From Desulfomicrobium baculatum DSM 4028 (GTDB taxonomy: Bacteria; Desulfobacterota; Desulfovibrionia; Desulfovibrionales; Desulfomicrobiaceae): DNA of 64,000 nt. How positions within the stretch are numbered: the first letter of the stretch is position 1; each line of letters opens with the position of its first letter. The stretch covers positions 3,536,501 to 3,600,500 of the forward strand of contig NC_013173.1 of the NCBI RefSeq assembly GCF_000023225.1, given 5' to 3'. Under the pieces are notes generated by a model. The model worked only from the letters and a program-made list of their open reading frames with translations, searched no databases and was not told the DNA's origin. The translations under genes were made by a program, and so were the position numbers. Below are positions 16,182-24,764 of the stretch, in pieces.

Positions 16182-16952
16182 CTACTTGCGCGCGGGATCG
16201 ACAAACTGCGTCCACAGCACGGCGCCCAGTTCCACATTCTTGGGCGTGCCCTCGTGGTCCATCTTTTCGTTCGCCGTGTTCAGGGCCGCAAAGCCCCACC
16301 ATCCGGCGAAAGGCACGGCGTAGGTGAACACGCCGTTGGCGTCGGTTTTGACCACCTGCGTGATCATGTAGTCGTTTGGCGCTTCGTATGCGCTGTTTTT
16401 GTTGTAGAATTCCACCTCGACGTCTGCGCCCGCCACGGGCTTGCCGTCAAGAAGCACCTGGCCCTGGAAGACATTGCCGGCATAGTTGCCGAAAGGCCGG
16501 GTCAGGGGGATGATCTCGGTTTTGAGACCCAGGGGTTCGCCCCAGCCCTCCTCCTCGCCGAAGGCGGCCACCACGGCCTTGGTGTAATGGATGATGAAGC
16601 AGTCTTCGGCCGGTTCCCAGTACGGGGCGGGTTCCATGACAAACTGGTACACGCCGGGCCGTTTGACCACGTATTCGGCGGTCCAGGCCGGGTGCTCCAT
16701 GATCGTGGCGGGCTTCAGGGCATCCTTCATCTCCGTGGGCTCGCCGTCCACGAACACCTTGAACGAAGCCGGAGCGACAAGGGGCATGCCGACCATTTCC
16801 ATGGGGTGGGAAAAGGACAGGGCAAGGGAAACGGCTGCGTCCTTTTTGTCCATGACGATGCTTGATGAAGGGATGACCATTCCGAAGTGGGCCAGGGCCG
16901 CGCCTGAAAAACTCAAAATTATGGTGAGACAGAGCGCAAGAGTCTTGAACAT
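16182..16952 (-). CDS. nikK: NikK: periplasmic DUF4198 accessory protein of the nickel importer
   Basis: A 256-residue exported protein with signal peptide (MFKTLALCLTIILSFSGAALA) followed directly by HFGMVIPSSSIV. DUF4198 proteins have this mature His-Phe-Gly start, which may be a metal ligand. A repetitive beta-rich body follows, with GVYQFVMEPAPYWEP, DCFIIHYTKAVVAAFGEEEGW and PVAGADVEVEFYN. NikK genes accompany nikMLQO in sulfate reducers. The ATG at 16952 follows GGGAGGTG; the frame extends upstream but without a ribosome site or export signal. First gene of the reverse operon. Confidence 0.85.
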   Translation of the reverse strand: MFKTLALCLTIILSFSGAALAHFGMVIPSSSIVMDKKDAAVSLALSFSHPMEMVGMPLVAPASFKVFVDGEPTEMKDALKPATIMEHPAWTAEYVVKRPGVYQFVMEPAPYWEPAEDCFIIHYTKAVVAAFGEEEGWGEPLGLKTEIIPLTRPFGNYAGNVFQGQVLLDGKPVAGADVEVEFYNKNSAYEAPNDYMITQVVKTDANGVFTYAVPFAGWWGFAALNTANEKMDHEGTPKNVELGAVLWTQFVDPARK

Positions 16953-17214
16953 GGCAATGCACCTCCCGTCTTGAACGGTCCCCGGCAATACGGATCGCGC
17001 CAAGATCTGCATGTTGAAACTATGGAATTTGAAAAGCGCCTCTGAAAATAGCACGGAATCAAAAATAATAACATTCACGGTCCTCGCTATCGGGGAATCC
17101 GTGTTTTTGTCAACAGTCAGATTTTATTGAGAGTCCGGTTTCAGGAGAATAATGATGACGCCTGGAGAATGATGACGGCTTGGGTCTTTGGGGGGGATGG
17201 CGATGTCTGCGGGT

Positions 17215-17242
17215 AAAGCCCGGCGCGTGTCTCGCGCCGGGC
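17215..17242 (-). terminator. Terminator-like hairpin after the DEAD-box gene
   Basis: Minus strand: perfect GCCCGGCGCG / CGCGCCGGGC stem (17233-17242 with 17218-17227) and only three T after it. Strong stem, weak T-tract, 15 nt after the helicase stop. Confidence 0.5.
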
Positions 17243-17256
17243 CGGGTCGGGAAAAA

Positions 17257-18684
17257 TCAGGCTGGTTTGTTTCGCTTGGGGCCTGACATGGGTTTTTGTC
17301 CGGCCTTGCCGGTTTTGGGGCCAGTTTTGGCGCGGGAGTTGGTGTCGGGATTGGCACCTGGGAGCGCGGAGCCGCGTTTGCGTGCCGGAGCGGCCTTGTC
17401 CCGGGATTGAGGGGACCTGGCGGGAGCGGGCGGGGTGGAGGCGGTTGTCGTGGGCTCCTTGCGGGCGTCGGGTCCGGTCGCGAGGGGGGGCTTTCTGCCG
17501 CCTCTGCCAGGGCCAAAAGGACGCGGGGCCGGACGCAGGTTCTGCGCAGAGTCGCCTGTCGCCGGCACAAGGGCTCCGCGCACGAGCTGCACCTGCTCCA
17601 GGGCGATGTCCAGATCCTGGGCATAGCGCTTGGCCAGGCGGCTTTCCGCCTCGGTCATGAGAGACAGCACAAGGCCGGTGGCCCCGGCTCGGCCCGTGCG
17701 TCCGGCACGGTGCAGATAATCGCGGCTCTGGCTTGGCACGTCCACGTTGACCACCAGTTCCACTCCAAAGATATCGAGTCCCCGGGCTGCGATGTCCGAA
17801 GCGATGAGCGTCTGGGCCTTGCCTTTGCGGAAATCATCCAGGGCGTCCTGGCGCTGGAACTTGTCGTGCGCGCCGTGCAGGTCGGCCACGGACAGCTGAT
17901 GGTGTTCCAGGCGTTCGGCCATGCGCTCGGCGCTGGCCCCGCGGTGCACGAAGACCAGGGCCCGCTCGGGGGCAAGGCCGCGCAGCACCTTGCGCAGCCA
18001 ATCGACTTTGTCGCGTTCCTCACAGACCAGGTAGCAGTGCCGGATGGCCGGGCTGATCTCGTTTTGCGCACGCACGAACGCAAGGTTCGGGGCTAGTCCA
18101 CGAGCGATGCGGGTCGTGGCCGGACCTTCAGTGGCGGAGACGAAGACATAGCGGGTCTCGGGACCCAGCTGGCCCGTGATCTTGCGGATATGCTCAAGCC
18201 CTTCCTCGATGAGCAGGCGGTCCGCTTCGTCGAGGACCAGCCACACGGTCTCCTTGAGTTTGAGTTTCCCAAGCTCCATGAGGTGCGTCATGCGGCCGGC
18301 CGATCCGATGACCAGATGGGGTTTTTTCTTGAGTCCCTCGATCTGGCGGCTGACCGCGGCTCCGCCGATAAGGGCCTGCACGCGTACGCCAAGACCGGCG
18401 TCTTTGGCCAGGTCCGTGGCCACGCGATTAATTTGCATGGCCAGTTCGTGGGTCGGGGCCAGAACCACGGCCTGCACGTGCATGCTCTCGGCATTGATGC
18501 CCGCCAGAATGGGCAGGAGGTAGGCGAGCGTCTTGCCCGAGCCGGTCCGTGAGACCAGCATGGCCGATTTTCCGGCCATCAGCACCGGCAGCGCCGCCTC
18601 CTGCACGGGCAGGGGCGTATCGAGTTGACGGGTCTGCAGGGCCTGCACCAGGGTGGGCGGGAGTCCGAAAGAGTCGAAAGTCAT
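17257..18684 (-). CDS. DEAD-box ATP-dependent RNA helicase with a basic C-terminal tail
   Basis: A 475-residue helicase. It starts TFDSFGLPPTLVQAL with Q-motif TPLPVQEAALPVL, then motif I SRTGSGKT, Ia APTHELA, DEAD in LVLDEADRLL, motif III VFVSAT, motif V IASDIAARGLDI and motif VI HRAGRTGR. Motif Ib reads GSAGRM rather than the usual TPGR. From about residue 375 the chain is a low-complexity Arg/Lys/Pro/Gly tail of about 100 residues, probably RNA-binding. Start at 18684 chosen because it begins at the Q-motif; the in-frame extension to 18789 has no helicase sequence. Likely roles are ribosome assembly or RNA turnover. Confidence 0.93.
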   Translation of the reverse strand: MTFDSFGLPPTLVQALQTRQLDTPLPVQEAALPVLMAGKSAMLVSRTGSGKTLAYLLPILAGINAESMHVQAVVLAPTHELAMQINRVATDLAKDAGLGVRVQALIGGAAVSRQIEGLKKKPHLVIGSAGRMTHLMELGKLKLKETVWLVLDEADRLLIEEGLEHIRKITGQLGPETRYVFVSATEGPATTRIARGLAPNLAFVRAQNEISPAIRHCYLVCEERDKVDWLRKVLRGLAPERALVFVHRGASAERMAERLEHHQLSVADLHGAHDKFQRQDALDDFRKGKAQTLIASDIAARGLDIFGVELVVNVDVPSQSRDYLHRAGRTGRAGATGLVLSLMTEAESRLAKRYAQDLDIALEQVQLVRGALVPATGDSAQNLRPAPRPFGPGRGGRKPPLATGPDARKEPTTTASTPPAPARSPQSRDKAAPARKRGSALPGANPDTNSRAKTGPKTGKAGQKPMSGPKRNKPA

Positions 18685-18727
18685 ATATATCCTTTTCGGC
18701 GTGGGGCCGAGGTCATGAAAAAGGTGG

Positions 18728-18754
18728 CACCGCGCCGGAGCATCCGGCGCGGTG
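18728..18754 (-). terminator. Terminator-like hairpin after the diguanylate cyclase gene
   Basis: CACCGCGCCGG / CCGGCGCGGTG, an 11-bp perfect stem with a 5-nt loop, 7 nt after the cyclase stop; on the minus strand it is followed by CCACCTTTTTC. It may also lie in the leader of the DEAD-box gene. Confidence 0.6.
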
Positions 18755-18760
18755 GGAGAA

Positions 18761-20389
18761 TCACAGGGAGGGAGATTCCGGTTGCTCATCGCTCCAGACT
18801 ATGACCCGGTTACGGCCCAATCGTTTGGATTGGTACATGGCGCGGTCCGCCCTGTGCAGCAGTTCGGCCATGCCCTCGTCCCCGTCTTCCGGCTGCGGAA
18901 CCATGGAGGCCACGCCAAAACTCATGGTCAGGCAGGGCGCGGCATCGGAGTGGCCGTGTTCCAGGTGCAGGTCCAAGATTGCCTGACGTAGCGACTGCGC
19001 CACATGTTCGGCCCCATCGGTGCCGGTGTCGGCCAGGATGATGGCGAATTCCTCGCCTCCGAAACGTGCCACCAGGTCCGCTGGGCGGTTCATCTGCTGT
19101 TGCAGCACCGCAGCCACGGCGATGAGGCACTGATCCCCCTGCAGATGCCCGTGGGCGTCATTGTAATCCTTGAAAAAGTCAACATCTCCCAGGATGATCG
19201 AGACGGGCGTTTTGTCCCGCATGGCCCGGCGCCATTCCTGCTTCAGGGAGTCATCAAACATGCGGCGGTTGGGGATCCCCGTCAGGCCGTCCCGCATGGA
19301 CAGAAGCGTCAACTGCTCGTTGGCCCGCTTCAAGTCCTCGGTGCGCTCACGGATGGTCTGCACCATGTTGTCCAAGCTGTCGGCCAGCACCCCTACCTCG
19401 TCACCCCGGCGCAGGTCGAGGCGCTGCGCATAGTCTTCCTCCTGACGCAGCCTGGAGGCGTGATTGGTCAATTTTTGCAGGGGCCGCAGGACTACGGCCT
19501 GTAGCAGAACGTTCAATATGACCAGCACGATCAGCCCGGACGAGATCACCAGGATCATGGCGTAGCGGATGCTGGCGATGCCTTTTTGCGTGATCTCCCG
19601 GGGGAAGAGATATTGGATGCTGAAAATGGGCCTTCCCGCAGGGTCATTGTACGCGCTGCAGACCCTGACAAACTTTCCCTCTTTTCGGGTGAAGTAGTCG
19701 AGGTTGTCGATGTGTGCGGTCGTGACCCCGGATGTGCCGCAGGCCATGCGCTCCTCGACGTATGGGTAGACGATCTCGAAGGGGATGCGTGTCTGTGCGG
19801 AGAGGGTTTCGACCATGGCCGGGTTCACAAACCGTCCAACGATCAGAAAACCGTTGGACGGACCGCTTCCGTCCGAACGCAGAATCCGCCTGGTGGCGAA
19901 AAGCAGGGGGCCGCGTTCGGTATTGATGACTCCGTTGACGCCATCTTCCTCGGCCGTCATGGTCAACAGCGGGTGGTCCGGGGCGATGCGCCCCTTTTGC
20001 AGCAGTTCAAGGGCCAGGCTGCTTTGTTGAGCCGTATCACGGGCGTTGCTCCAGACGATCGTTCCGTCCTCTGCGCAATAGATCATGACGTTCACCGAAA
20101 TGCTGTCCAAGGCTTCATCGTAGAGATTGCTCGTCTTGTAGACCTCGGAGCGGGTGGTCATGAAGTCGTAGGTATCATCCCAGGTCGCCCAGTCGCGGCA
20201 GATGCGCTCCAGGTGATAGTTTTCCCGGTCGATGGCGTGGAAAATGCGTTGCAGGTTTTGTCCCGCCTCATGATTTTCAAGTTCAAGAAAGCTCGGGTAA
20301 ACGACAAAACGCTGCACGAAAAAATCCGCCACGCCGAGGGATGCGAAGAGGACGAAGATGATGGTGAACACTTTGGCGCGGATGGACAT
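18761..20389 (-). CDS. Membrane diguanylate cyclase, CHASE4-HAMP-GGDEF
   Basis: A 542-residue sensor cyclase that makes c-di-GMP. An N-terminal membrane helix (VFTIIFVLFASLGVADFFV) is followed by a periplasmic CHASE4 domain with the signature ERICRDWATWDDTYDFM, a second helix (YAMILVISSGLIVLVILNVLL, about 275-295), HAMP (RPLQKLTNHASRL) and a GGDEF domain. The active site is GGEEF and RPAD five residues before it is an intact inhibitory I-site, so product feedback is expected. DGLTGIPNRRMFDD marks the GGDEF start. It complements the two EAL-HDOD genes as c-di-GMP machinery. The ligand of CHASE4 is unknown. Confidence 0.93.
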   Translation of the reverse strand: MSIRAKVFTIIFVLFASLGVADFFVQRFVVYPSFLELENHEAGQNLQRIFHAIDRENYHLERICRDWATWDDTYDFMTTRSEVYKTSNLYDEALDSISVNVMIYCAEDGTIVWSNARDTAQQSSLALELLQKGRIAPDHPLLTMTAEEDGVNGVINTERGPLLFATRRILRSDGSGPSNGFLIVGRFVNPAMVETLSAQTRIPFEIVYPYVEERMACGTSGVTTAHIDNLDYFTRKEGKFVRVCSAYNDPAGRPIFSIQYLFPREITQKGIASIRYAMILVISSGLIVLVILNVLLQAVVLRPLQKLTNHASRLRQEEDYAQRLDLRRGDEVGVLADSLDNMVQTIRERTEDLKRANEQLTLLSMRDGLTGIPNRRMFDDSLKQEWRRAMRDKTPVSIILGDVDFFKDYNDAHGHLQGDQCLIAVAAVLQQQMNRPADLVARFGGEEFAIILADTGTDGAEHVAQSLRQAILDLHLEHGHSDAAPCLTMSFGVASMVPQPEDGDEGMAELLHRADRAMYQSKRLGRNRVIVWSDEQPESPSL

Positions 20390-20558
20390 GAAGACTCCTT
20401 GATCCTGTACAGCGATCAGTAACGAGAAGGATTATCCGAGATCGCCTGCCGGGACAAGCCGCAAGAACGCCGGACTTGCGCTGCGCACCGGGCTGGGCGT
20501 ACAGACCATGCGTTCGTCCGCGCCGGCAGGCCCGGAAACGTGTCCACAGAGGAGGCAG

Positions 20559-21185
20559 ATGCTCGAACTTTTCACCGTCGCAACCATCACCATTCTGGCC
20601 GTCATCAGTCCGGGGGCGGATTTCGCCATGGTCAGCCGCAACAGCATGATGATGTCGCGCCGGGCCGGGGTCCTGACCGCCGTGGGCATCAGCCTGGGCG
20701 TGCTGGTGCATGTCGCCTACAGCCTGCTTGGGGTGGGGCTGATCATTTCCCGCTCGGCCGTGCTTTTCAACCTGATCAAGTATCTGGGGGCGGCGTATCT
20801 CATCTTCCTCGGGGTCTCCATGCTCCGGGCCCGGCCCGCCATCCCCGGCACCGCGCCGCGCCCCGCGCTTTCCGACGCGGGCGCCCTGCGCACAGGCTTT
20901 TTGACCAACGCCACCAATCCCAAGACCACGCTCTTCGTGGTCAGCCTGTTCACGCAGGTCATCAGTCCGCGCACCCCGCTCGCGGTCCAGCTCGGCTACG
21001 GAGCGTTCATGTCTCTGGCGCACCTGGCGTGGTTCATCCTCGTGGCCTGCGCCTTTTCCTCGGCTCCGGCCCAGCGAACGGTGGCCTCCTATCGGCATCA
21101 CGTGGAGCGGGGTATCGGCGGCGTGCTGGTCTGTCTGGGTCTGACCCTGGCCCTGGCCTCGCTCAACCAGGCCTGGCCCCATTGA
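20559..21185 (+). CDS. LysE/RhtB-family amino-acid exporter
   Basis: A 208-residue inner-membrane protein with the family start LELFTVATITILAVISPGADFAMVSRNSM, then RRAGVLTAVGISLG, YLGAAYLIFLG, and GFLTNATNPKTTLFVVSLFTQ. About six membrane helices. RhtB-type proteins export homoserine, threonine or related metabolites; the substrate is not predictable. ATG at 20559 has GGAGGC 8 nt before it; the longer frame from 20508 has no ribosome site. Possibly co-transcribed with the tRNA-binding protein and EamA exporter downstream. Confidence 0.88.
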   Translation: MLELFTVATITILAVISPGADFAMVSRNSMMMSRRAGVLTAVGISLGVLVHVAYSLLGVGLIISRSAVLFNLIKYLGAAYLIFLGVSMLRARPAIPGTAPRPALSDAGALRTGFLTNATNPKTTLFVVSLFTQVISPRTPLAVQLGYGAFMSLAHLAWFILVACAFSSAPAQRTVASYRHHVERGIGGVLVCLGLTLALASLNQAWPH

Positions 21186-21215
21186 TCCACCCTTTATCAG
21201 CCAAGGAGAACTGTC

Positions 21216-21575
21216 GTGGCCTCGGAGCTCAAACCCGTCGTGAATTTTGAAGAGTCCCTGGGAATCCTGGACATTCGCGTGGGGCGGGTCGTTTCGGCGC
21301 AGCCCTGCGCCGAAACGCCAAAACCCACCCACAGGATGGTCATCGATTTTGGAAAATACGGCCAGCGCGTAAGCTACGGTCGCTTCACCGCCCATCCCCT
21401 GGACGAGGTCATCGGACGGCTGGTGCTCGCGGTGCTCAACTTTCCCCCGCGCGCCATGGGGGCTGTGGTCTCGGAAGTGCTGGTCCTGGGCGTGCAATAT
21501 CCGGGCAGGGACAGCGGCGAGGCGACCTTTGTCTCCCCGGCGGTCAACGCCAAGATCGGCAGCAAGCTTTTCTAG
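21216..21575 (+). CDS. tRNA-binding (EMAP/CsaA-like) domain protein
   Basis: A 119-residue OB-fold protein with the CsaA/YgjH arrangement: LDIRVGRVVSAQP at the first strand, MVIDFGKYGQR, VLAVLNFPPRAMGAVVSEVLVLGV and VNAKIGSKLF. Free-standing domains bind tRNA or act as chaperone-like proteins such as CsaA. It starts at a GTG with AAGGAGA 7 nt upstream. The usual final proline-glycine loop is slightly altered. Sits between two exporters; no functional link is obvious. Confidence 0.85.
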   Translation: MASELKPVVNFEESLGILDIRVGRVVSAQPCAETPKPTHRMVIDFGKYGQRVSYGRFTAHPLDEVIGRLVLAVLNFPPRAMGAVVSEVLVLGVQYPGRDSGEATFVSPAVNAKIGSKLF

Positions 21576-21582
21576 GATGCCC

Positions 21583-22428
21583 ATGAAACCCTATCTGTAC
21601 GCCCTGGGCGCGGTGCTCTGCTGGGCCAGCCTGCCGGCGGCCACGGGCAGCGGCCTGGAGAGGCTCTCGGTCACGGAGCTGCTTTTCTTCAGCTTTGTTC
21701 CGGCTGCGCTGTATCTTACTGTGCAGGAGATGATCATTTCCCGGCGCCGAGCCATCCCCTGGCCGGGCCTGAGGCTCGTCGCCCTGGGACTGGCCGGGAT
21801 TTTCGGCTACCACGCCCTGTATTATCTGGCCCTCGACCACACGCCCCTGGTGGAAGGGGCCATCCTGACCACGACCTGGTCCTTCTGGATCGTCGTCTTT
21901 TCCTCCATTCTGGACAAAAAGCGATTGTCCCCGCCTGTGCTGGCCGTGGCCCTGGCCGGGCTCGCGGGCGCGGGGCTGGTAGTGTCCGGCGGGCAGAGCC
22001 TGCAGTTTGAAGCCCGGTACCTGCCCGGCTATCTCATGGCCCTGGGTTGCGGGCTGATCTGGAGCAGCTTTTCCGTGGCCTTGTCACGCCTGAAACCCAC
22101 CCGCGACTACATGCCCGCCTTCACGGTCCTGGCCGCCCTTTTTTCAACCCTGGTCTACGCCGCAAGCGCTCCGCAGGCCCTGCCCCCGGCGGGAGCCCTG
22201 TTCTCGGCCCTGTATCTGGGCCTGGTGCCGCTCGGGCTGTCCTTCACCCTCTGGAACAGGGCCGTGACCGCAGGCAACATGACCCTCATCGGCTACCTGT
22301 CCTACCTGACCCCGCCCCTGGCCGTGCTGCTGGCCGCCCTGGTCCGGGGAGCCGCCGTGACCCCGCACGCCGTGATCGGCATGATCGTCATTCTCGCGGC
22401 GGCTTTTGTGGGCAGAAGAATGAGCTGA
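21583..22428 (+). CDS. EamA/DMT-superfamily transporter
   Basis: A 281-residue protein with ten hydrophobic helices in two EamA repeats (about 5-135 and 150-280): YALGAVLCWASLPAATG at the N-terminus, VEGAILTTTWSFWIVVFSSIL ending repeat one, and LGLVPLGLSFTLWNRAVTAGNM in repeat two. DMT transporters export metabolites or import small solutes; the substrate is unknown. ATG at 21583 is chosen because AGGA sits 5 nt upstream; ATG at 21577 is equally possible and both follow the preceding stop within a few bases, implying coupling. Confidence 0.85.
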   Translation: MKPYLYALGAVLCWASLPAATGSGLERLSVTELLFFSFVPAALYLTVQEMIISRRRAIPWPGLRLVALGLAGIFGYHALYYLALDHTPLVEGAILTTTWSFWIVVFSSILDKKRLSPPVLAVALAGLAGAGLVVSGGQSLQFEARYLPGYLMALGCGLIWSSFSVALSRLKPTRDYMPAFTVLAALFSTLVYAASAPQALPPAGALFSALYLGLVPLGLSFTLWNRAVTAGNMTLIGYLSYLTPPLAVLLAALVRGAAVTPHAVIGMIVILAAAFVGRRMS

Positions 22429-22568
22429 CCGGCACGGATTTTTTTCCCCGCGTCTTTACAGAGTGGGCAAATCCGGGCCAAGAGGTGGGCTGTGCTTTTC
22501 TCGCCGCCAGGCCCGTGGGGCTTGCCCGGCTCCGGATTGATGGTCACAAAAACCGGATCAGGTCAGCC

Positions 22569-23876
22569 ATGAACATCCCAGACGCCAATGACGGTCCCTC
22601 CGGGCTGGCCGCCGTGCATATGTCCATTGAGGACCTTTTAAGCTTCATGAACGATTTCCCGGCGCTGCTCTGGCGTATCGAAATCGCCAAATCCCGCATT
22701 GAGTTCCTGAACAACAACTACATTGTCTCCAACGGCCTGGACGGGAAGCTGCTGCTGAAAAATATTCAGTACCAGCGGGACGTCGTCATTCCGGAGGATG
22801 CCTACCTGCTTGGCGCCTTCATGGATTCCGTGAAAAAGGGAAAGACGGCGGCCACGATTTTTCGCGCGCGGTGCACGGAGAACAGGATCGCCTGGCTCAA
22901 GATCACCGGCGCGACAAATTCCTGGGATCCCCGCTATTACTACGGTTTTCTTCTCAATGTGACCGACACTGTGGAGCAGATCAAGGCCATTCTGGACAAG
23001 GACGTCAATATCGAGTCCCTGGTCGGCGACACGGGCAACGCGGTTCTGGTTTTGGACTATGATTCGCGCAAGGTCCTGTGCGTGAACGCCGCGGCATGCG
23101 ATCTGTTCGAGATGAACCGCGGGGAGTTGCTCAACTTGACACTGGGCGATCTGTACCGAGAATCCATGAAGACGGCCGTGGAGAACATGCTGGAGCAGGT
23201 TCTACTGCTGCGCAAATGGAACGGAAAGCTGGATTTTTACCAGAGCGGCAAACGTAGTTTTTTCACAGCGGAAACAGTGGTCCGGCATATGTCCTGCGGC
23301 GGCAAGCGCCTCCTGCGGGTAGAGTTTGCCAACCCCAAGATCGGCCGGGAGAGATCGCGACCGCGCCGTCTTTTTTCCGACGACTCGCGCCGGGTGCGTT
23401 TGATCCATGACTTGTCCGCAGTCAAGGATGATATTGAGGCCATCATGCGGGTGGCCTTCGAGTCCGCGCTTGTTTCAGAAAAGTACGATGCGATCATGGT
23501 TTCCGACGTGCATGTGCGCAAGAACCAGGTCTTTGTGTACTACGCCGGAAATCAGCCCATGCCGCTAGAACAGGGGCACCGGTTCGCCTATTCCGGGACC
23601 ATCGCCGAGGACATCAACCGCTTCGAGCTCTCCCACCTGACCGTGGACGACACGCAGGAGAGCATCAAACCCATCGACTGGGCGCTTTTTGTGCCCCAAG
23701 GCATTCGCTCCTACTTCGCCAAGCCCTTCTTCAGCCGCGGCACCCTGCGCACCGTCCTGATCGTGTGTTCGCGCAAACCCCACGCTTTTTCCGGAGTCAC
23801 TGTCGGCGATTTCGAGGATTTTCTGGACCCGATCAACGACGTCGTCAAAATGTGGCGGCAGTCCGGGCGACGCTGA
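22569..23876 (+). CDS. PAS-domain protein of unknown output
   Basis: A 435-residue soluble protein. Residues about 15-145 form a PAS-like unit (FPALLWRIEIAKSRIEFLNNNY, then a PAC-like IAWLKITGATNSWDPRYYYGFLLNVTD). A second PAS (about 155-265) has GNAVLVLDYDSRKVLCVNAAACDLFEMNRGELLNLTLGDLY. The last 150 residues resemble a GAF-like domain (YAGNQPMPLEQGHRFAYSG). No kinase, GGDEF, HTH or methyl-accepting motif is visible, so the output is unknown; it may bind a partner. The ATG at 22569 is the first that starts at the protein-like sequence; no strong ribosome site is visible. Confidence 0.7.
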   Translation: MNIPDANDGPSGLAAVHMSIEDLLSFMNDFPALLWRIEIAKSRIEFLNNNYIVSNGLDGKLLLKNIQYQRDVVIPEDAYLLGAFMDSVKKGKTAATIFRARCTENRIAWLKITGATNSWDPRYYYGFLLNVTDTVEQIKAILDKDVNIESLVGDTGNAVLVLDYDSRKVLCVNAAACDLFEMNRGELLNLTLGDLYRESMKTAVENMLEQVLLLRKWNGKLDFYQSGKRSFFTAETVVRHMSCGGKRLLRVEFANPKIGRERSRPRRLFSDDSRRVRLIHDLSAVKDDIEAIMRVAFESALVSEKYDAIMVSDVHVRKNQVFVYYAGNQPMPLEQGHRFAYSGTIAEDINRFELSHLTVDDTQESIKPIDWALFVPQGIRSYFAKPFFSRGTLRTVLIVCSRKPHAFSGVTVGDFEDFLDPINDVVKMWRQSGRR

Positions 23877-23898
23877 ATCCTTTGCTGAGAGGGACCTC

Positions 23899-23915
23899 TT
23901 TTGGTTCTACCAAAA
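23899..23915. promoter_or_regulatory. FadR/GntR-type operator 1 (TGGT-N3-ACCA palindrome)
   Basis: Perfect 17-nt dyad TTTTGGT-TCT-ACCAAAA, 124 nt before the start of the GntR-family gene. The TGGT-N-ACCA core is typical of FadR-subfamily sites, so autoregulation is likely. Confidence 0.6.
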
Positions 23916-24003
23916 ACGCGTTTTTATGCGCATGCATGGTGTTATGGCGCAACTACCCAGAAAAATTGTAAATAACGTTGCCATGAGTCGATATTTTCGT
24001 GTA

Positions 24004-24013
24004 TGGTTTACCA
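24004..24013. promoter_or_regulatory. FadR/GntR-type operator 2 (TGGT-TT-ACCA)
   Basis: Second TGGT/ACCA dyad with a 2-nt centre, 26 nt before the GntR start, where bound protein would block transcription or initiation. Shares half-sites with the dyad about 100 nt upstream. Confidence 0.5.
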
Positions 24014-24038
24014 AATCAATCTTTGAAGGAACCAGTGC

Positions 24039-24764
24039 ATGATGGAAGACCATGGAAGCTTGCTCAGTCAGCTTGAGCTGGTTGTTCTTGAAAGGGGATT
24101 GCAGCCTGGCGACAAACTGCCACCCGAAAGAGAACTTGCCGGACAAATGCTCGTCAGCCGCAACACGCTGCGCGGTCTTTTGCGTTCTCTTGAAGCCCAG
24201 GGCCTAGTCACTATCAAGCCGGGCAGCGGCACGTTCCTGCGCACTAGGCTGGCCGGGATTGCCCACCTCCACCGCTCGTCGCACCAGGCCGTGGCCGATA
24301 GAATCAAGGCCGCGTTTATATTCCTGCCACCGATTCTCAGCAAAGCCCTGCAAACTATTTCCGAGCCGAAACTCAAAAATCTGCAGGCCTGCAACATCGC
24401 GCTCAGTCAGGCGATGTGCGACGGGGACCCGTGCCGGGTTTGGGCGGAGATCGCCCTTTTCCTGCGTCTCATCGCCCAGGAGACCGGCAACTCTTTTCTG
24501 GTCAAGACCGTGGAACAAATGTTCAGCGTCGAGGTGTCCTTTGTTGAGCACTACTTCCAAACCGACCGCGATATCCTCGAGGATATCTTTGCCGGGCATG
24601 TCAACATCCTGCAGGCGCTACGGGAGCGAAACGCCGGCAGGATCTCCGCGCTGACCGGACAATATCTTCTGAGCATCTGCCGGGCTCTGGAGGCGGGCAA
24701 CGAATTTTCCGTCTGGGATCCCGTCGCGCACAGGGCACAGGAAGGGGATGCATATGAGCAGTGA
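24039..24764 (+). CDS. GntR/FadR-family transcriptional regulator
   Basis: A 241-residue regulator. The N-terminal winged helix (about 5-70) has LERGLQPGDKLPPERELAGQMLVSRNTLRGLLRSLEAQGLVTIKPGSGTFL, the classic GntR signature. The C-terminal FCD-like all-helical domain has ALFLRLIAQETGNSFL and FAGHVNILQALRERNAGRISALTGQYL; several of the usual metal-binding His positions are changed, so ligand binding may differ. It probably represses itself through two TGGT/ACCA dyads upstream. The next small gene overlaps its 3' end. Tandem ATGs at 24039 and 24042 are both possible starts. Effector and targets are unknown; FadR-type members usually sense small organic acids. Confidence 0.87.
   Translation: MMEDHGSLLSQLELVVLERGLQPGDKLPPERELAGQMLVSRNTLRGLLRSLEAQGLVTIKPGSGTFLRTRLAGIAHLHRSSHQAVADRIKAAFIFLPPILSKALQTISEPKLKNLQACNIALSQAMCDGDPCRVWAEIALFLRLIAQETGNSFLVKTVEQMFSVEVSFVEHYFQTDRDILEDIFAGHVNILQALRERNAGRISALTGQYLLSICRALEAGNEFSVWDPVAHRAQEGDAYEQ

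Noticed and set aside
16953-17130. Riboswitch, NikR operator or promoter upstream of nikK
   Set aside because: TTGACA occurs on the minus strand at 17108-17113 but no acceptable -10 follows, and I found no B12 box, no NiCo-riboswitch pattern and no clear NikR dyad.
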